This document shows positions 44,624 to 54,002 of a stretch of DNA of 64,000 nucleotides, piece by piece. The number at the start of each line of letters is the position of its first letter. Position 1 is the first letter of the stretch. The stretch is taken from positions 248,001-312,000 of the forward strand of contig JAIXSY010000025.1 of the NCBI GenBank assembly GCA_027484445.1, written 5' to 3'. Under the pieces are notes generated by a model. It saw only the letters and a list, made by a program, of their open reading frames with translations. It had not been told where the DNA came from and searched no databases. A program made the translations under genes and the position numbers. The DNA is from Verrucomicrobiaceae bacterium (lineage in GTDB: Bacteria > Verrucomicrobiota > Verrucomicrobiia > Verrucomicrobiales > Verrucomicrobiaceae).

Positions 44624-45541
44624 ATGGACGCTGAACTCTACTCTAGCACGCTGCGCGATGGCGCCTGGGTGAATCTCTCGGATCGTGCCAAATGGACCCT
44701 GAGCGGCGGTGACCGGGTGCGTTACCTGAACGGTCAGGTGACGCAGGACGTGCGCCTGGCAAAGGCAGAGGCTGCCCTGCACGCCTGCGTGACAAACGCC
44801 AAGGGACGCATGGAGGGCGATGTGTTTCTGCATGCTACAGCGGACTGCCTATGGCTGGATGCGGCTCCGGGGTTGCGTGAGCCTCTCGGAATGCGCCTGG
44901 AGCGATACATCATCGCGGACGATGCGGTGCTGGATGACGTGAGCACGGCCTGGCAGCTCTGGCACTGGATCGCTGGCGAGTTACCCTCTGCGGCGGAGCC
45001 TGGCGTGGAGTTGGGAAAAGAAGCACGCAAGCTGATGGCGCAGCGTTTTGGCCGACGGGGCTATGATGTCTGGCTGCCGACGGAGCTAGCGCTGGAGCAT
45101 GGCTCACGAGTGCTGAGTGCCGAGCAGGCAGAGATTTTCCGCATCCTTCAGCGCGTGCCTGCCTGGCCCGCCGAAATCCATGCGGAGGCTTTCCCCCAAG
45201 AGGCGGGTCTGGAAAAGAGCTGCATGAGCTTCACCAAGGGCTGTTACATCGGCCAGGAGGTGCTTTCACGGATCAAAACGACTGGCAAAATGCCGCGTGA
45301 ACTCATCGCCTGGGAGAAACTGGAGCCCACAGGCCCTGTCGTGGTAGGCAGCAAACTCCATCTGGAGGATCGCGAGATCGGACAGATCACAAGCGCCGCC
45401 CTGCACCCACTGACGCAGCGCTGGGTGGGGCTGGCCTACCTCCGGCAGGGTGGGGCGACTCTGGATTCTGTCTTGCGGCTGGGAGATGCTCTGCCTAGTG
45501 TGGGTTCACAGATCAAAATATCCGCCTTTCTGAATCAATGA
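44624..45541 (+). CDS. ygfZ: Folate-binding protein YgfZ
   Basis: 305 residues of the GcvT/YgfZ type: VRYLNGQVTQDV near the N-terminus and the diagnostic KGCYIGQEVLSRIKTTGK at about 205-222, including the conserved Cys. YgfZ (IbaA57 homologue) uses a folate to help assemble or repair certain iron-sulfur enzymes. Its stop overlaps the start of the next gene, a small lipoprotein, by 4 bases. Confidence 0.93.
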   Translation: MDAELYSSTLRDGAWVNLSDRAKWTLSGGDRVRYLNGQVTQDVRLAKAEAALHACVTNAKGRMEGDVFLHATADCLWLDAAPGLREPLGMRLERYIIADDAVLDDVSTAWQLWHWIAGELPSAAEPGVELGKEARKLMAQRFGRRGYDVWLPTELALEHGSRVLSAEQAEIFRILQRVPAWPAEIHAEAFPQEAGLEKSCMSFTKGCYIGQEVLSRIKTTGKMPRELIAWEKLEPTGPVVVGSKLHLEDREIGQITSAALHPLTQRWVGLAYLRQGGATLDSVLRLGDALPSVGSQIKISAFLNQ

Positions 45542-45867
45542 GCTTGTCGCGCCTTCTCCCCCTCCTCGCCTGCATCACCAGTCTAGGCCTTCTCACCTCG
45601 TGTCAGTTTGGCGAAAGCGCGGATGCCGTGAACCCGACGGTCGCCCAAATGGACGCACTGGATGTGCGCTGGGGCCTCCCCCCCCGCAAATCCAAAGGTG
45701 GGCCGCGGCGCGTCTTCCAATACATCGACAATGGTTCGAGAACATCCGCAGGAAGTGCGGCACCCAGCACTCCAGCAGAAGCTCCCGCCCGGGAGACCGT
45801 GAATACGCCACCCCCAGCGGCGGCTGCCCCCGCCGCTCCTGCGCAGGTGCCAGCGAATTTGCGCTGA
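45538..45867 (+). CDS. Small lipoprotein, Pro/Ala-rich tail
   Basis: 109 residues. Lipoprotein signal with lipobox LTSC (Cys22). The mature part has a short segment VAQMDALDVRWGLPPRKSKG and then a low-complexity Ala/Pro/Thr tail, probably disordered and reaching across the periplasm. Function unknown. It is translationally coupled to ygfZ and followed 44 bases later by a periplasmic cyclophilin gene. Confidence 0.75.
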   Translation: MSLSRLLPLLACITSLGLLTSCQFGESADAVNPTVAQMDALDVRWGLPPRKSKGGPRRVFQYIDNGSRTSAGSAAPSTPAEAPARETVNTPPPAAAAPAAPAQVPANLR

Positions 45868-45911
45868 TCTTGCCCTGTTCCCGCCACTCCCCTTTCCTCT
45901 CTCCCGGTCCT

Positions 45912-46832
45912 GTGAAAGCGTCTTTTTTTCTCTTCATCGCCCTGCTTGGGCTCGGCTGCACTTCCGTTCATGCGCAAACGCTACCCGCGACGTTGCCACC
46001 GCCTGACACAGCTCCAGCATCAGATCCCGTCAAGGCGCTGACACAGCCCGACCTGCCCTCGATCGAGCGCATTGCGAATGATGCACAACGTGAGCTTTTC
46101 CAGGCTGCTGACCGCGCGGCGGGTCCCTCCCCGGGCCAGCCCTCGCGGAAGACGACCCTGAAAGCACCCAAGCTGGCTGATCCTTCCACATGGGAAAAAG
46201 ATTCGCAGCACAAGCTCGCGGTGCTGGAGATCAAGTTCGGCGGCAATGTGCAGACCGTCATGTTCGAGCTGTATCCCCAAGACGCGCCCATGACGGTGTC
46301 CAACTTCCTCGACAACGTGGAAACCGGTGCCTACAAAGGGCTAGCCTTTCACCGTGCGATCGAAGGCTTCATCGTCCAAACAGGCGATCCGCTGAGCGCG
46401 GATGAAGGTGCCCGCGACCGCTGGGGCACAGGTGGCGAAGGAAAAACCGTGCAGGCTGAGATCAAGCGCAACCATCGCAAAGGAGCTGTCGCCATGGGTC
46501 GTCGCAGCGACAAAGTGAACCCCAGCCGCCGCTCGAATGGCTATCAATTCTACTTTGCCCTGGGCAATTACGGAGCGCTGGACGGCAAATACACCGTGTT
46601 TGGTCAGGTCATCTCTGGCTTGGAGGTCCTAGAGCGTCTCTCCAAGATGCCCGTGGACAGCAACGACTGCCCCATCGCCCGCATTGAAATCAGCGACGTG
46701 AAAATCATCGATCACAAAGGCCCTCTGTATCTCTCGGACACCACCACGGCCAGCACCGCCAGCGAGGAAACCTACGTGAAGCCCATCAGCGGCGGCAGCA
46801 GCGTGGGACGCTTTTTCCGCCGCATTTGGTGA
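45912..46832 (+). CDS. Exported cyclophilin-type peptidyl-prolyl isomerase
   Basis: 306 residues from a GTG at 45912, chosen because it opens a signal peptide (VKASFFLFIALLGLGCTSVHAQ); the open frame extends much further upstream but there it is a shadow of the lipoprotein gene. A linker of about 90 residues leads to the cyclophilin domain: FELYPQDAPMTVSNFLDN, AFHRAIEGFIVQTGDP (catalytic Arg in FHR), GAVAMGR, FYFALGN and YTVFGQVISGLEVL. It probably speeds proline isomerisation during folding of envelope proteins. lpxA follows 42 bases later. Confidence 0.9.
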   Translation: MKASFFLFIALLGLGCTSVHAQTLPATLPPPDTAPASDPVKALTQPDLPSIERIANDAQRELFQAADRAAGPSPGQPSRKTTLKAPKLADPSTWEKDSQHKLAVLEIKFGGNVQTVMFELYPQDAPMTVSNFLDNVETGAYKGLAFHRAIEGFIVQTGDPLSADEGARDRWGTGGEGKTVQAEIKRNHRKGAVAMGRRSDKVNPSRRSNGYQFYFALGNYGALDGKYTVFGQVISGLEVLERLSKMPVDSNDCPIARIEISDVKIIDHKGPLYLSDTTTASTASEETYVKPISGGSSVGRFFRRIW

Positions 46833-46874
46833 GCCTGTGCCTGTGACCGACCTGAGCCACCTGCACTGCGACTG

Positions 46875-47672
46875 ATGATTCACCCCACGGCTATCATTCA
46901 CCCCTCCGCCGAACTGGCTGCCGATGTCGAAGTCGGTCCCTACGCTATCCTGGATGGCCCGGTCAAAGCAGCCTCTGGCGTGCGGATCGAGGCCCATGCC
47001 CAGGTCATCGGTCGTGTGGACATTGGCGAAGGTACGATCATCGGCCGCGCAGCCATCATCGGTGCCGATCCTCAAGACATTCATTTCAAGCGGGAAACCG
47101 AAAGCGGTGTCATCCTTGGTCCACGCAATACCCTGCGCGAGCATGTGACCATCCACCGCGGCAGCAAGCCCGGTAGCTTCACCCGCCTGGGGGAGGGCAA
47201 TTTCCTCATGGCCAGTGCACATCTGGCGCATGATGTGCAGCTCGGTGACCGCAACATCCTGGCAAATGCCTGCCTGCTCGCCGGTCACATCCAGGTGGGA
47301 AACAGCACCTTCATCGGTGGCGGGGCCGTGTTTCATCAGTTCCTGCGCATTGGCGATTCGTGCGTGATCCAGGGCAATGGCAGCTTTGGCAAAGACATCC
47401 CGCATTTCTGCGCCGCCATGCGCACGAACCGAATCACCGGCCTGAACGTCATCGGGCTACGCCGACAGGGCTTCACCGCGACTCAGCGTGCGGCCATCAA
47501 GGAGCTGTTCAAGCTGCTGTTCTGCTCGGGCAAAAATCTATCCCAGGCCTTGACCATCGCTCAGGAACGAACCTGGGAAGAGCCAGCCTCTCGTCTGCTG
47601 GCCTTTGCCCTAGCACCGAGCAAACGTGGCATCTGCCCTTGGCGCGGCGACTCAGGCAGTGGCGAGGATTGA
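46875..47672 (+). CDS. lpxA: Acyl-ACP:UDP-N-acetylglucosamine O-acyltransferase
   Basis: 265 residues. Starts MIHPTAIIHPSAEL and continues in hexapeptide repeats of the left-handed beta-helix, with catalytic-region segments HVTIHRGS, MASAHLAHD (catalytic His) and GHIQVGNSTFIGGGAVFHQF, then IGLRRQGF leading into the helical C-terminus. It adds the first hydroxyacyl chain to UDP-GlcNAc in lipid A synthesis. Here lpxA stands apart from lpxD, fabZ and lpxB. Its presence supports a lipopolysaccharide-bearing outer membrane. Confidence 0.95.
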   Translation: MIHPTAIIHPSAELAADVEVGPYAILDGPVKAASGVRIEAHAQVIGRVDIGEGTIIGRAAIIGADPQDIHFKRETESGVILGPRNTLREHVTIHRGSKPGSFTRLGEGNFLMASAHLAHDVQLGDRNILANACLLAGHIQVGNSTFIGGGAVFHQFLRIGDSCVIQGNGSFGKDIPHFCAAMRTNRITGLNVIGLRRQGFTATQRAAIKELFKLLFCSGKNLSQALTIAQERTWEEPASRLLAFALAPSKRGICPWRGDSGSGED

Positions 47673-47746
47673 TGCCACCCCCCATTCTGTGCGAAAAGCC
47701 ATGACGTGTTGACGTTCGCAGCAAGGCCTGCGTATCCGTTTTGTCG

Positions 47747-50059
47747 ATGAAAAAGAAGCCTCCGTCACCGCCACCTAACCCAGCCTCGAATGACAAGGCT
47801 GGGCTTTGGTTGGGCGGCGGGCTGGTGGGATTGATCGGGCTCATCGCTTGGGCACTATGGCCTGAGCCGAGCTACATCGCCGTGCCTGTTCCAGCACCTG
47901 AGCCTGCCAAGATCGAGGCCTATCGAATGCCCGACGAAAAAGCGACCTTTGCCCAGTATGCGGGTTCAGAAAGCTGCCGAGCCTGCCATGAAGCGGAATT
48001 TACGAAATGGAAAGGATCGCACCACGGGCTCGCTGAGCGACTGCCGAATGACGAGCTGGACCTCGCGGCCTTCCATCCCCCCAAGGCCTTTCACCACGGC
48101 AGTCAGACGACTGAGGCACGCCAGAGCAAGGAGGGTTTCGAGCTCATCTCGCTCGGTTTTGATCATCAAGTCACCCCCTACCCGGTGAAGCGCGTCATCG
48201 GTCACGACCCACTACGGCAGTTCCTGGTGGAAGGCCCGCGCGGCGCGCTGCACGCGATGGAGGCCTGCTTTGATCCGAAACAAGGCGACTGGTTCAACGT
48301 CTATGGCGACGAAGACCGCAAGCCGGGCGAATGGGGCCACTGGACCGGACGCGGCATGGTGTGGAATCAAATGTGCGCGAGCTGCCACAACACCCGCGTG
48401 CGCAAAAACTACGACAGCGCTAGCGACAGCTACCACACCCGCATGGCTGAGATGACCGTGAGCTGTGAATCCTGCCATGGGCCGATGAAAGCGCACCATG
48501 ACTGGCAGAAGCAGCACTCAGGCAGTGGCCAAAAAGACCCAACCCTGACGAAGTGGAATCGCGATCAACACCTAGACAACTGCGCAGGCTGTCATGCACG
48601 ACGCGGCGAGATCACGGGCGACTTTGTGCCCGGTGAATCGTTTTGGGATCACTACCAACTCACGATCACTGACGGCAGTGACATCTACTACCCCGACGGT
48701 CAGATCCGCGATGAGAACTACGAATTCTCCAGCTTTCTCAGCAGCCGCATGCATCACGCAGGCGTCCGCTGCATGGACTGTCACGACATGCACAGCATGA
48801 AAACCATTCTCCCAGGCAATCAGCTCTGCATGAGATGCCACACGGCCAATGGCTTTCCAAACGCACCAGCCATCCAGCCCGAAGCGCACAGTTTCCATGC
48901 TGCCGAGAGCACCGGAAATCAGTGCATCAACTGCCACATGCCGCAGACCACCTACATGCAGCGGCATCCGCGCCATGACCATGGGTTCACCATTCCTGAT
49001 CCATGGCTGACCCAGCAGTTCGGCATCCCCAACGCCTGCAACAAATGCCACACCGACAAAGACACCGCCTGGTCGCTCGCAGCCACGGAGAAATGGTGGG
49101 GCGACCGAATGAACCGCAAAACACGTAGCCGAGCTACCCTCATCGCCCAAGCTCGGCAAGGTCAAGCCGGTGCCCGAGATGGCCTGATCGCACTGCTCGA
49201 TAGCGACGAGATGCCTCACTGGAAAGCTAGCGCTAGCCTGGTGCTGGAGCGCTGGGCCACCGAACCGGCGGTGGTCGCTGCTCTGCAAAAACAGCTCCAA
49301 CATGAGCACCCATTGGTGCGTCAATCAGCGGCACGCAGCCTCGAACCTAGTCTCGCCGTGCCCGGTGTGCGAAGCGCACTGGAGAAGCTGCTCACCGATC
49401 CTGCACGCAGCGTTCGGGTGACAGCGGCGTGGGCCTTGCGTGAGTCATTGGACATCGACTCAGCAGCGGCCCAGGACCTGAAGCACATGCTTCAGCACAA
49501 TGCGGATCAGCCCAGCGGACAGATGCAACTCGGGCAGTGGTACTATGCTCGTCGGGATCTACCCGCCGCGATCCAGCACATGGAGAAAGCCATCCAATGG
49601 GACCCGAATTCGCCACCCTTTCATCATGATCTAGCGCTGCTGCACAGCACGGCAGGCAATACTGCCCAAACGATCCAAAAGCTGCGCGATGCCATCCGGC
49701 TCGCCCCCAAGGAAGCGCAGTATCATTACGAGCTTGGACTGGCGTTGAGTGAAACCGGCGATCTAGCGGCTACCATCGCGGCTTTGCGCGAATGCGTGCG
49801 CGTGGAACCTCGCTTCGCACGGGCCTGGTACAACCTCGGTCTCGCCTTGAACCAACAAGGCCAAAGCGCCGAAGCCATCGCCACGCTCAAACAAGGCGAA
49901 GCGGCTGACGCGCGAGATCCCGGCATTCCTTACGCTCGGGCGACGATTCATGCCCAGCTTGGCCAGAAGCGAGAAGCCCTCGAAGCGACTGAGCGAGCGA
50001 TCACCATCGACCCCAGCTTTGCTGACGCCCAACGATTGCGCATGATGCTGAGGAACTGA
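47747..50059 (+). CDS. Octaheme c-type cytochrome with HEAT and TPR repeats
   Basis: 770 residues from the ATG at 47747 (a TTG two codons earlier is possible). N-terminal Pro-rich segment and one membrane anchor (about 19-38). Eight CxxCH haem motifs at 77-81, 210-214, 240-244, 279-283, 342-346, 361-365, 393-397 and 431-435, with a cytochrome c554-like layout and extra histidines as possible distal ligands. Then HEAT-like repeats (about 480-590) and TPR repeats (about 600-765: PAAIQHMEKAIQWDPNSPPF, YHYELGLALSETGDL). Probably a membrane-anchored periplasmic electron carrier or reductase combined with a protein-binding scaffold; no catalytic CxxCK haem was seen. Confidence 0.9.
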   Translation: MKKKPPSPPPNPASNDKAGLWLGGGLVGLIGLIAWALWPEPSYIAVPVPAPEPAKIEAYRMPDEKATFAQYAGSESCRACHEAEFTKWKGSHHGLAERLPNDELDLAAFHPPKAFHHGSQTTEARQSKEGFELISLGFDHQVTPYPVKRVIGHDPLRQFLVEGPRGALHAMEACFDPKQGDWFNVYGDEDRKPGEWGHWTGRGMVWNQMCASCHNTRVRKNYDSASDSYHTRMAEMTVSCESCHGPMKAHHDWQKQHSGSGQKDPTLTKWNRDQHLDNCAGCHARRGEITGDFVPGESFWDHYQLTITDGSDIYYPDGQIRDENYEFSSFLSSRMHHAGVRCMDCHDMHSMKTILPGNQLCMRCHTANGFPNAPAIQPEAHSFHAAESTGNQCINCHMPQTTYMQRHPRHDHGFTIPDPWLTQQFGIPNACNKCHTDKDTAWSLAATEKWWGDRMNRKTRSRATLIAQARQGQAGARDGLIALLDSDEMPHWKASASLVLERWATEPAVVAALQKQLQHEHPLVRQSAARSLEPSLAVPGVRSALEKLLTDPARSVRVTAAWALRESLDIDSAAAQDLKHMLQHNADQPSGQMQLGQWYYARRDLPAAIQHMEKAIQWDPNSPPFHHDLALLHSTAGNTAQTIQKLRDAIRLAPKEAQYHYELGLALSETGDLAATIAALRECVRVEPRFARAWYNLGLALNQQGQSAEAIATLKQGEAADARDPGIPYARATIHAQLGQKREALEATERAITIDPSFADAQRLRMMLRN

Positions 50060-50065
50060 GACGGT

Positions 50066-50944
50066 TTAAGCTTGGCCTGGCCGCCAATCACTGGGCGTAG
50101 GTTCACGAACATCCAGCGCAGCGATGCCGGGACGCGTGAAACGAATCTTGCGCTGACGAAACAAAGCGCCCAGGGCTTGTTTGAAGGCCGCCTTGCTAGC
50201 GGCGAAGGTCTCACGTATGCGCTCCGGTGAGCTATCGTCATCGAAGTCGAGCTTGCCCCCTTGGGCCGAGAGTTCTGCCAAGATGCGATCCGTCAGGGGA
50301 GCCACACGCTGGTAGCCATCAGGATCGAGGCTCAGGTCGATCTTGCCCCCTGGCTGAGTGCCGAGGATGTAGCCCTTGAGCTCAAGACCAGGCTGCACGG
50401 GCCTTGTCACACGGTTTTGCTGCAACAGTCCCATGTGCGTGCCATTCACCAAGGCGTTGTAACCCAGCGGCGTTCGATTGGCGATGATTAGGCTCACTTC
50501 CTGACCCTTTTTCCAGCGCCCAGGCTGGCGGCTCAGGTGCTTGATGTATTTCATCGTGGCGATGATGCGATCCGAGCGCTCATCGACCTTCAGGTAAACC
50601 AGCACGCGCTGGCCGGGCTGCACTCGGTCTTGCTGCTCACGAAAAGGTAGCAGCAGGTCCTTGGGCAGTCCCCAGTTCAAAAATGCCCCCATTTGACGAT
50701 GCACGCTGACGACTTCCAGCGAGGCAAACTGCCCCACCCAGGCCAGCGGCTTTTCCGTGGTCGCGACGAGGCGGTCCTCTGAGTCGCGATAGACAAAAAC
50801 CTCCAGCCACTGATCCAGCGCCGTGCCTTTCGGCACATAGCGCGTCGGCAGCAAGATTTCTCCCTGGGGACCAGCGTCCAGATAGACACCGTGCGGGGTG
50901 CTGTAGAGCACCTTGAGCGTATTGATCCTGCCAAGTTCAGCCAT
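50066..50944 (-). CDS. CvfB/YitL-family S1-like RNA-binding protein
   Basis: 292 residues. CvfB pattern: GVYLDAGPQGEILLPTRYVP in the first S1-like domain, GAFLNWGLPKDLLLPFREQ in the second, LGYNALVNGTHMGLLQQNRV and the basic winged-helix C-terminus (KAAFKQALGALFRQRKIRF). These cytoplasmic proteins carry several S1-type OB folds and bind RNA; CvfB influences virulence-factor expression in Staphylococcus, but the role elsewhere is unclear. It is convergent with the octaheme cytochrome, 6 bases between stops. Confidence 0.88.
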   Translation of the reverse strand: MAELGRINTLKVLYSTPHGVYLDAGPQGEILLPTRYVPKGTALDQWLEVFVYRDSEDRLVATTEKPLAWVGQFASLEVVSVHRQMGAFLNWGLPKDLLLPFREQQDRVQPGQRVLVYLKVDERSDRIIATMKYIKHLSRQPGRWKKGQEVSLIIANRTPLGYNALVNGTHMGLLQQNRVTRPVQPGLELKGYILGTQPGGKIDLSLDPDGYQRVAPLTDRILAELSAQGGKLDFDDDSSPERIRETFAASKAAFKQALGALFRQRKIRFTRPGIAALDVREPTPSDWRPGQA

Positions 50945-51007
50945 GGGAGACCAATCTAGGCTGAAAAAGGCAGATCACCATGCGAGAAGTGCAGTAATGG
51001 GCGTGGC

Positions 51008-52237
51008 TCAAAAGGTGTGGATGAAAAGACCCGAACGTAGCTTCGGCTCAAACCAAGTGCTCTTCGGCGGCATGATCTGACCTGCATCGGATATCGCCAT
51101 GAGCTGATCGACCGTCACTGGATGCATGGAAAAAGCCACGGCGTGATCGCCACTGTCCACTAGTTTTTCCAACTCTGAAGTGCCGCGAATGCCGCCGATG
51201 AAGTCGATGCGCTTGCTCGTGCGTGGATCGTCGATGCCGAGCACGGGCTTCAGCAAACGATCCTGAAGGATGCTGACATCCAGCAGATCAATCGGACTCG
51301 CATCTGCAGCTGGCTGCCACGCCAAGTCATACCACTTTCCTCCGAGATACATGCTGGCATGACCCGGCTGTGGGGGGGATTTCACATCCGTCGCTGTGAC
51401 AGTGAAGATAGCGCTAACCTCAGCCAGGAAAGCCTCAGCTGTGCGCCCATTCAGGTCTTTCACCGCGCGGTTGTAGGGCAAGATTTTCAGCTCGTTGCCT
51501 GGGAAGAGCACACAAAGGAACCAGTTGTATTCTTCCGTGCCATCGTGAGCTGGATTGCTCTCACGACGCAGCTTGCTGACACGAAAAGCGCTGGCGGCGC
51601 GGTGATGGCCATCGGCGATGTAGGAGGCAGGAACCTGAGTGGCAAAGAGCTGCTCGAGCTGTGCGCAGTCGCTGCTCAGGAGTTTCCAGACCTGATGCTG
51701 CACGCCATCCGGAGCTGTAAAATCATGCACTGGCGCATGCGCGGCCATGTGGCCCTGAATGATGGCATCAATCGCCGAAGTGCCGCGGTACGTCAGGAAA
51801 ATCGGACCCGTGTTCGCCCCCAATGTATCCACGAGACGCGTGCGGTCGTCCTCCTTGTCCTGGCGGGTCTTTTCGTGTTTTTTGATGACATCTTTTTCAT
51901 AGTCCTCGGTATGGCAGACACCGACGAGCCCCGTTTGGCTATGGCTGCCAATGGTCTGGCGATAGAGGTAAAGGGTGCGCTCAGACTCTCGGATCAGCAC
52001 GCCGTCGGCTTGAAGCTTGAGAAAGTTCTCGCGAGCTTTGTCATAAACCTCAGGAGCGTAAGGATCGACCGAAAGAGGCAGATCGATCTCGGCACGATCG
52101 ACATGCAGAAGGTTGAGCGGCTTGTCGTGAGCGAGCGCATAAGATTCCTCGCGGTTGACGACATCATAAGGCACGGCAGCCACGTCGGCAGCGTATTGAG
52201 GAGCGGGAACAAGACCTTGGAAAGAGCGGAGGCGCAT
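51008..52237 (-). CDS. DUF1015-family protein
   Basis: 409 residues starting MRLRSFQGLVPAP, with the family segments AAVPYDVVNREESYALA, LYLYRQTIGSHSQTGLVGV, ADGHHRAASAFR and FSMHPVTVDQLM. DUF1015 proteins are widespread, soluble and usually about 400 residues; the conserved DGHHR region suggests a catalytic or nucleotide-binding site, but no function is assigned here. It lies about 60 bases upstream of the cvfB-like gene on the same strand; the tRNA-Tyr gene lies further upstream. Confidence 0.87.
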   Translation of the reverse strand: MRLRSFQGLVPAPQYAADVAAVPYDVVNREESYALAHDKPLNLLHVDRAEIDLPLSVDPYAPEVYDKARENFLKLQADGVLIRESERTLYLYRQTIGSHSQTGLVGVCHTEDYEKDVIKKHEKTRQDKEDDRTRLVDTLGANTGPIFLTYRGTSAIDAIIQGHMAAHAPVHDFTAPDGVQHQVWKLLSSDCAQLEQLFATQVPASYIADGHHRAASAFRVSKLRRESNPAHDGTEEYNWFLCVLFPGNELKILPYNRAVKDLNGRTAEAFLAEVSAIFTVTATDVKSPPQPGHASMYLGGKWYDLAWQPAADASPIDLLDVSILQDRLLKPVLGIDDPRTSKRIDFIGGIRGTSELEKLVDSGDHAVAFSMHPVTVDQLMAISDAGQIMPPKSTWFEPKLRSGLFIHTF

Positions 52238-52417
52238 GGGGCGCGCATGGTTGAGAGATGCTGCGGGAAGTCAATCCCGGCGAGATATCCACTGAGCTGG
52301 ATGAGATGGCCTGAGTTCACTGAAGTCACCAACATGCATGATTCGTGGGCACGGCGCGCATCTGCCGATCATGAATGTCACGCTGCGGAGCTGAGGATAA
52401 GGCTGGTCATGGCCACG

Positions 52418-52440
52418 AAAAACCCGCCTGGAGAGGCGGG
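52418..52440 (-). terminator. Terminator downstream of tRNA-Tyr
   Basis: On the minus strand a stem CCCGCC / GGCGGG with a 6-base loop is followed by five T. It lies 19 bases past the 3' end of the tRNA gene and fits intrinsic termination of the tRNA transcript. Confidence 0.8.
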
Positions 52441-52458
52441 TGCTCGTCGAAGAAGAAA

Positions 52459-52544
52459 TGGTGGGCAGGAGTGGATTCGAACCACTGTAGACATAAGTCA
52501 GCAGATTTACAGTCTGCCCCCGTTGGCCACTTGGGTACCTACCC
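52459..52544 (-). tRNA. tRNA-Tyr (GTA)
   Basis: 86 nt including an encoded CCA. Read on the minus strand: acceptor stem GGGTAGG pairs with CCTGCCC (one G-T pair), D arm CCCAAGTGGCCAACGGG, anticodon stem GCAGA/TCTGC around loop CTGTAAA (anticodon GTA), a long class II variable arm as expected for bacterial tRNA-Tyr, T arm AGTGG-TTCGAAT-CCACT and discriminator A. It stands alone and is followed by a terminator. Confidence 0.97.
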
Positions 52545-52765
52545 GTTTCCTTGCGGAAGGGCGAAAAGCATGGCGGATGCGCGCTCTTTTGCAAGAGGCA
52601 TTTGCACAGGTTTTTGTTTTTGATTCGAGAGTGGGTCGCTTTGAACCGCAGATGGCAGAATCGGAAGGTCTCATCGGCTCGATTTCGGCACTTGACCGTC
52701 ACCATGAGATATTTGTTCCGCACGTTGACAGGGCGGAGTCCTGTTTGAATAATCCGTCTTCCAGA

Positions 52766-53257
52766 ATGTCTCCCGGCACACGCAGTTTTTTCCTCCGCAT
52801 CCTGGCCGTCGGCGTCGCCGCCAGCCTGTTGTCCTGTTCTTCTGCCACGAAGGGGGAGGGCGGCACCATCACGCGGGTCAAGTATTACCACCTGCTACCG
52901 ACCACACCACTGCTCGTGATGGATCAGGCCATCATGTTCGAGCGCCAGCATCATCTTTATGGAGCGGTGAGCAAGGCCGACATGATCGAACGGGGCGGCC
53001 ACTACTACACAGTGTTTTGGAAAGTGAAGGATCGCAGCAGCCCTGTCACCGTGCGCTTTGAGTATCGCCAAGCCAACGATGCACTGACCACCAAGACGCA
53101 AGAGATCGAGGTATCTGACATCCGCCGGTCAAACGTCAGCCGCTTTCAAGTCACGGGGGATGAATACAACGCTCATGGGCGTGTCACAGCCTGGCGAGTG
53201 ACGGTGCTGCGTGGCAAGGAAGAACTGGTGAGCCACCGCTCTTACCTTTGGAATTAA
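52766..53257 (+). CDS. Lipoprotein of unknown function
   Basis: 163 residues from the ATG at 52766, which opens a lipoprotein signal with lipobox LLSC (Cys23). The frame is open for more than 1.4 kb upstream, but that part is the shadow of the DUF1015 gene and the tRNA. The mature protein is beta-rich: VKYYHLLPTTPL, YYTVFWKVKDR, TVRFEYRQAND and VTAWRVTVLRGKEELVSH, suggesting a single beta-sandwich domain. No family recognised. Confidence 0.78.
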   Translation: MSPGTRSFFLRILAVGVAASLLSCSSATKGEGGTITRVKYYHLLPTTPLLVMDQAIMFERQHHLYGAVSKADMIERGGHYYTVFWKVKDRSSPVTVRFEYRQANDALTTKTQEIEVSDIRRSNVSRFQVTGDEYNAHGRVTAWRVTVLRGKEELVSHRSYLWN

Positions 53258-53384
53258 GCAGGAGATTGTGATGAGTTCGACGCTGTTCTCCACCCCCACC
53301 GCCTGCGGTTCGAAACCTGGCGGTATGCATCCGGCAGAGGCCGTGAAGCGAACTTTTGGGTGAACCTTCTTCCTTTCCGACCTC

Positions 53385-53930
53385 ATGACGCCCACGTCAA
53401 ACATTCTGGTTGGCCGAATCGGCGGGGTCTTTTGGTTGCGTGTCGAGGGGCGCGGTAGCTACCAAAATTCGATGCAAGTGAAGCGTGCCTTTCAGACGGT
53501 GATTGAGGAAGGCGTGCACGATCTCGTGATCGACCTGGAGCGATGCAGCATGATGGATTCCACCTTCCTAGGCACGCTCACCGGCACCGCACTCTCCCTG
53601 ATGGAGCACGGCGGCGGCACGCTGAGCGTGCTGAACGCCAATGCACGCAACCTCCAGATCCTGAATGATCTGGGCCTGGATCAAATCCTAGATGTGGACA
53701 TCCAGGGTACTCGCTGGCCAGATGAACGCCGCACGGTGTGCGAGGACTTAGCCACCTGCCAGGAACAGAGCGCTGCATCTAGCAAGCTGGAGCAGACCGC
53801 GCATGTGCTGACCGCCCATCAAGTGCTCTCTAACGTGAGCCATCAAAACCACTCACGCTTCCGGGACGTCATTCACTTTCTCGAAAAAGAGCTGGATGCC
53901 AGCCAAAATGCCGTGCCAGCCCCGACCTGA
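53385..53930 (+). CDS. STAS-domain anti-sigma-factor antagonist-like protein
   Basis: 181 residues. The STAS domain fills about 8-115: VIDLERCSMMDSTFLGTLTG contains the conserved D-S pair with the probable phosphorylated Ser. A C-terminal extension of about 65 residues (Gln/Ser/His-rich, then VIHFLEKELDAS) is not part of the standard fold. In partner-switching systems the dephosphorylated STAS protein binds an anti-sigma kinase. The SpoIIE-type phosphatase gene 72 bases downstream is the expected activator. No kinase gene is nearby. Confidence 0.88.
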   Translation: MTPTSNILVGRIGGVFWLRVEGRGSYQNSMQVKRAFQTVIEEGVHDLVIDLERCSMMDSTFLGTLTGTALSLMEHGGGTLSVLNANARNLQILNDLGLDQILDVDIQGTRWPDERRTVCEDLATCQEQSAASSKLEQTAHVLTAHQVLSNVSHQNHSRFRDVIHFLEKELDASQNAVPAPT

Positions 53931-54002
53931 ACGGCCCAGGCCCGGCTGCTCACCACGGAGCCCTCTGAAATTGGAGGCACGTGAAGACAGCGGGTACCAC
54001 GC

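Noticed and set aside
45600..45911. Upstream extension of the cyclophilin frame
   Set aside because: It overlaps the lipoprotein gene in another frame and has arginine-rich non-protein composition; the GTG at 45912 opens a proper signal peptide.
51359..52765. Plus-strand frame running into the lipoprotein gene
   Set aside because: It lies opposite the DUF1015 gene and across the tRNA; only the part from 52766 begins with a signal peptide and looks like protein.
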